Origin: Glandiceps talaboti
Lineage: Eukaryota; Hemichordata; Enteropneusta; Spengelidae
Assembly: GCF_964340395.1 (NCBI RefSeq)
Contig: NC_135550.1
Span: 29,329,176-29,354,175, forward strand
Length of the DNA stretch: 25,000 bases
Reading direction: 5' to 3'
The position numbers were made by a program, and so were the translations under genes. Shown here in pieces: positions 20,763-25,000 of the stretch. Numbering within the stretch: the first letter of the stretch is position 1; every line of letters begins with the position of its first letter. A model generated the notes under the pieces. That model was not told the DNA's origin. It did not search any database and worked only from the letters and a program-made list of their open reading frames with translations.

Positions 20763-22792
20763 AATAAGGATATTTTTGCCCTGTGCTGTATGCTGTAGGG
20801 GCATGAACAGTTGCATTAGATTCTTTTTGTTGACACACCCTAGATAATAACTTGAATGAATGCAAAATATAGTTGTCATAAAATTTTGTGCTGCTATTAT
20901 CGAGCGAGAATATAAATACAATATGCAATAAGAGGAAAATAGTGCATTTAGTCAAGCTTGCGTAACACGCAGTCTCACTACTCGAAAGTCATTTTCAGGC
21001 TATTGATACTGCACGAGACGATAGCTACACAATAAATCCAGGCTCCCATATATTTGTCTGTCTGCAAGTACTAGGCAATGGTGTAAATGTTGCAAATACA
21101 TATTATTTGTACTGAGGAAAGTGCTGTGTGATTCATTTTGATATACGTATACAGTAGTGTTTAGACTGAATATGTTATTGTAGCATCAGGGAATATTGAC
21201 AAAACGCGTGCAAAGTGTTTTATGACAGCATTTAGAGCAGCAGTGGAAAATGGCTCCCCCTATTAGTATAATGAAATGTAATCGAAATATGCTGTCGACA
21301 AAATATTGTCAAATTTATGAACAACCATCTCAAGGGGAGGTAATTCGATTACATGGGTTAAGAACAGTGAATATTTTCCTCTAGGGGTCTCTTTTCACGG
21401 TACCATATTTTATGCTTTTAATCGTTTAAATATTTGTCCATGCATTCTGGTGGTTGTTTGCCAAAGTCGTTAGAATACTCCATATAACATAACTGGTATG
21501 AAAACATTGAAGTCATCAAGTCGATAGGGCTGACAATGTGACACAAGATGCAAATTAATCGGAAATAGTAACATCGCCGCGCCAGGCGTCTCAACACAAG
21601 AACATGAGTAACACCTCGCAGAATGGTTAATTTACTTCAAACACATGTTATGTTGAAAATTCGTGCGATGTCGTCAATTCATTCGACACAGCGAATAATC
21701 TGTGGCATGCAACTATTGAAACCAATGTGCCTCTGTAGCCTGCGAGGTTCAGTTTACACGAACATCTTAAATTAAAAGAAAAAAAACAGGACCGAGAAAT
21801 TGTCAAAAAGACATTTCGTGCACAGACCTATCTGTCATGTTCTTTGCACTATGGTAATGTAAATTTAGTATGATAATCTGAGAGAATTTCATAACAGCTT
21901 ATACATATTCCTTTGCACTTCAGATCAGTACATTTGACAGGTATGATACCAGTTTCATAAATTCGAAAATGATGTAATAAAATTCCATAAACTTATGTGA
22001 AAGGAATATTGTTTTTTTCTTTCATTTTGTAATTTCAGTATTAGGCTTATGTACCGATACATTTTTTGATGGCGCGTGTTCGGACGTTGTGTTTGTGTAT
22101 TAATGAGAATATAGAGTCCCTTACCATCTGTCCAGACAAATAAACACCTGAAATACGATCTATCTCAAAATAGCAACAGGGGTGTCTTCTCCAATCAAAA
22201 TTTATCACCGTAATTTTGTAAAACGATAAGATAGAACGATTAGGTAAAAAATTTTTCTGAGAGAGTGAACTTATATTAATTTATACATCAAATAATTGTA
22301 TAATTTTTTTTGTAAAACGTTACCTCGATTGGAATTTCACTTTTAATGATAGAGCCTCCTACATCGCTGAGTGCGGCTGTCCATAACAATTTGTCATTTC
22401 TCTATGAATATCAACTATGTAGTAAATGGAAGGCGATGCATGGATAATTAAGCTAAATCGGATTGCTTCTAATTAAGATCCATTTAAGATATATTCCAAT
22501 CTCCTTTTGTTTATGCTTGCCTTTCATGTTCATTACCAATGGCTTATGTGCTTTCACATTTCAAAATGCTCAGTTCGGAAATTGGTAGAAATATCCAACC
22601 CCGACATACCAAATTTTCGAACCATAACACGTAAATTGATAAAGGTGTGTTATTAATTTCATAGGACTGTTATATTCATGTGAGAATTACTACATATTAT
22701 CAACAACATTTGTCAGCCTCAAAATATGAAGGTAAATGGATTGCATGGGCGCAGAGAAGCAATTTAAAGCTTTGCCTCCTCATTACCGAGTG
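20763..22792. other. Unique AT-rich non-coding sequence
   Basis: No gene is supported. Minus-strand open frames near 20650-20955 start without ATG and show no domain. AGGGGAGGTAATTC (21334-21347) resembles a short motif I associate with dispersed repeats in molluscan genomes, but this is recollection, not proof. Confidence 0.5.
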
Positions 22793-23060
22793 TTTTTTTT
22801 TTCAAAAGCCAGGGTCTGATCAACGACAGTGTTAGTATTTCTAAAGATGGCTAATTTGGTCGTGATTAAGGAATCAGGGCCGTGGTAAGTATTCCCTCTA
22901 GAAACCAGTACACGATGCCAAAATGAGAACCCGAGTATTAGACTGAGCTGGTATGCTTGGCCAACGTTCTGTGAAACTATAAGATGACGCGCCACAGCAG
23001 CGACAAGAAGACGACTTTTATTCTAGTCATGCCCTCGAACTGAAATCGACAATGACATAA
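22793..23060 (-). other. Higher-GC block ending in a minus-strand poly(A): possible retrocopy or SINE remnant
   Basis: A T10 run at 22793-22802 is a poly(A) on the minus strand and abuts a block visibly richer in G+C than its surroundings (about 22809-23060). Minus-strand frames are open over much of it (HRVLVSRGNTYHGPDSL; then FEGMTRIKVVFLSLLWRVIL after an acceptor-like ATTGTCGATTTCAG). A weak B-box-like GGGTTCTCATT is present, but no A box. I found no target-site duplication by eye. Alternatives are a minus-strand gene fragment or chance. A plus-strand reading also gives a possible exon at 22813-22884. Confidence 0.2.
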
Positions 23061-23709
23061 TGGCGAAGAAATAGACACAGCTATATAACGTATAGTTGCT
23101 GCTTTAAAGCCATTCGACTGTCTGGAATAACATTTCCTTTTCAACCAAATCGGCGGCTGTGTAAACAACCAAAATACAGAGAAAGGGGACTGAAATATAC
23201 GAAGATAAAAGATCGATAGTTCACATATAACATTGAGATAAGGAATGGATTCGATTATAAGCAATGATTCAAGCCCATTGATATTGTCAAAATGTAGATA
23301 ATTAGACTATAAGGATGAAGCACACACAACCCCATTCTAAATTCAAAATGATATTTGACAGTCTACTCTACCGTATAGTACTTACGTTGTACATTAGATC
23401 GACGGATGATACTTTCCAGAAAGGTATTCTGTGGGGCTACGAGCCCTCTCCGTCCAGTAGGCATTTTTACTGGCAAATATTTTCCTTAATTCCCTGAATT
23501 TTCCTCAATATCGGGTTATTTGGGTCGATGATTAGACGGCATATTACTTCCGATGGATTTTCGGGTGGAATTAATCCTCAAATTTGTCTGTTTTATCGTT
23601 TTTCTCGAAGAGTGTCATCCATTGTGGCCACCATGTTAAGAATACGCGTATCTTCCAAGATGTCAATTATTCATTACTCATATTTTGTAAGGCAGGTAGG
23701 AATCCTTGC
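23061..23709. other. Unique non-coding sequence
   Basis: No gene is supported. Short plus-strand open frames at 23315-23497 and 23528-23770 have near-chance length and no recognised domain. Confidence 0.5.
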
Positions 23710-23720
23710 TGCGCATGCGT
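23710..23720 (+). promoter_or_regulatory. NRF1-like motif TGCGCATGCGT
   Basis: The core TGCGCATGCG matches the NRF1 palindrome except at its last bases. NRF1 sites are typical of CpG-type housekeeping promoters in animals. It lies about 300 bases before the CCAAT/CRE cassette at 24019, so both could belong to one promoter region. Confidence 0.25.
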
Positions 23721-24018
23721 CAATGTGTTTATCCTCTTTCCCTATCATTACTGATATACGCCAGTGTTGAACTACAATTTAAAATCGAAAGTTACACCGA
23801 ATGTTTGTCACCCAGACTTCACAGTATGCATATAACAAAGTCTTTAAGATTTTTTCCAACGTCCGTGTGAAATTTCAAACCTCTTGATAACAATAAATGT
23901 AGGCGCAGGACGTTACTAGTGCAATATCCAGGAAATTCTTTCGTGAATGTACCAGTGCAGGTGTACAAGAGAAATGAGCTCACGTAACGGAAGATAGACA
24001 TTAGTGTCCGGCTGCGTA
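23721..24018. other. Unique sequence between two promoter-type motifs
   Basis: A minus-strand open frame from 24043 to 23819 starts with GTG, not ATG, and has no known domain, so it is not called. Otherwise nothing is recognised. Confidence 0.5.
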
Positions 24019-24042
24019 ATTGGTTGCTAAGGAGTGACGTCA
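24019..24042. promoter_or_regulatory. Compact inverted-CCAAT / RFX half-site / CRE cassette
   Basis: ATTGG (inverted CCAAT, NF-Y type, 24019-24023) overlaps GTTGCTAAGG (RFX half-site form, 24023-24032). Two bases later comes the perfect CRE palindrome TGACGTCA (24035-24042). RFX, CREB-type and NF-Y factors are known to bind cooperatively on closely spaced sites in some animal promoters. The order here is not the classical MHC class II W-X-X2-Y order. No transcript can be anchored to it. Confidence 0.35.
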
Positions 24043-25000
24043 CCGTAGTTTACACCACCAACAATGCAATAAATATGTTGGTGGAGGCCGAGTACATGGA
24101 CATTACAGTATTATTTCGTCCCTGATTACGAAGTCAATAACACTGTACTTAATTGAATAATCTATTCAAAAAGTACAATTTCATTATTAGGTTATAAATT
24201 GATATCGAATGTCTTAATTTACCAGGAGACAATGAACCAGCAACTGTAAGCTTATGTACTATGTACTAGATAACAGAACAGCTTGTATGTAAACATGAAA
24301 AATGCCATATTTTGGTGAAAACACGTGAGATGGCAATTTGCGTATGTCAATAGTTCATGTACCGTTACCATTTGTTGTGATGATGCAGTACACTGCCTAG
24401 GAGGGTTTCCTAAAGATACGATAATTCTAATTTCATAAGCAATCAATTAGTGATGGCGTAACGATGAAGCGTTGACAGCCAGACAGAATGTAAAGGGAAC
24501 ATGTACAGAACGAGGTAAAACAAACATTTCAAGGAAGAAATCCACTTTTATTTGGTAAGTAGATTTAAGCCAGAACTCAAAAAATTTCGATACTGTTTCC
24601 CGTCCTATATAAATAAAACCTATAAAATCATCGAAAATGGTCTACTTATTTTTCATTTTTCTATAATTAAGTCATTATTGATCAAAATATCATTTCATAC
24701 ATTCTTACGATAAAATAACAACTTAAGGTAAATCAATTGTTTTGAAAATCCTGTTGAATGTGGAATATCTGGGTTCAAAATAATTTCATAAATTTTAGAA
24801 CTAGAATAAATGGAACAAATCTAAGCATAATGCGGACGTTTTTCAGTCATTTACTGAGTCATCATAATGTAAGCGTTATATATAGCATGTCATGCAAGTA
24901 CAGTCTCTAGCCAATCCTTTCAAAGGTCTGAAATATACGACGGTTCTGATACCCATGTAACACAAACCCAAACCATAATGTTCACCCACTTATCATATAG
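24043..25000. other. Unique AT-rich non-coding sequence
   Basis: No gene, RNA gene or repeat is recognised. An AP-1-like TGAGTCA occurs near 24855. A gene driven by the cassette at 24019 could start here, but no splice-bounded ATG exon stands out. Confidence 0.5.

Noticed and set aside
23819-24043. Minus-strand 74-codon frame starting at the CRE cassette
   Set aside because: It begins with GTG rather than ATG, has no recognised domain, and its length is near chance.

Overview
This window looks like non-coding nuclear DNA from a metazoan, most likely an invertebrate. It is AT-rich (by eye roughly one third G+C) and stop codons are dense in all six frames. The only long open frames are translations of simple repeats. 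I see no bacterial operon structure, ribosome binding sites, rRNA, convincing tRNA, CRISPR array or intact transposase/reverse transcriptase frame. CpG is not strongly depleted. Tri- and tetranucleotide microsatellites are frequent, and single copies of animal-type regulatory motifs (X-box/RFX, CRE, YY1, NRF1, ETS) are present. Lophotrochozoans such as molluscs often look like this, but nothing here fixes the phylum.

Layout. 1-3.77 kb: unique AT-rich sequence with one weak candidate 3'-terminal exon (2518-2741). 3.77-14.2 kb: a microsatellite-rich stretch with (CAAA)10, (AC)25 plus a CAC/CAT/CCG mosaic, (TCTG)n plus (ATAC)n, TTG/TAG/TGA arrays, a GACA/GATA array, (GTTT)10, and C11 plus (CA)7. 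A short ~33-bp tandem repeat at 9.4 kb runs into a G11 tract. 14.2-17.1 kb: unique sequence with the best candidate coding segment of the window (15764-15967). 17.1-17.7 kb: a cluster of X-box-like dyads and an ETS core, the best candidate cis-regulatory module. 18.5-19.4 kb: a small duplication, a C13 tract and a minisatellite with two monomer classes. 19.4-25 kb: unique sequence with YY1/CRE-type motifs at 20.7 kb, a higher-GC block ending in a minus-strand poly(A) at 22.8 kb, and a compact inverted-CCAAT / RFX half-site / CRE cassette at 24.02 kb.

No gene can be assigned a function, and no set of genes can be shown to work together. The coding calls are low-confidence exon candidates based on local base composition, an open frame and a nearby AATAAA, not on homology. 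I found no evidence for a new multi-gene biological system. The observations most worth checking are the X-box cluster, the possible terminal exon at 15.8 kb, the two-class minisatellite, and the shared flank of the poly-C tracts.
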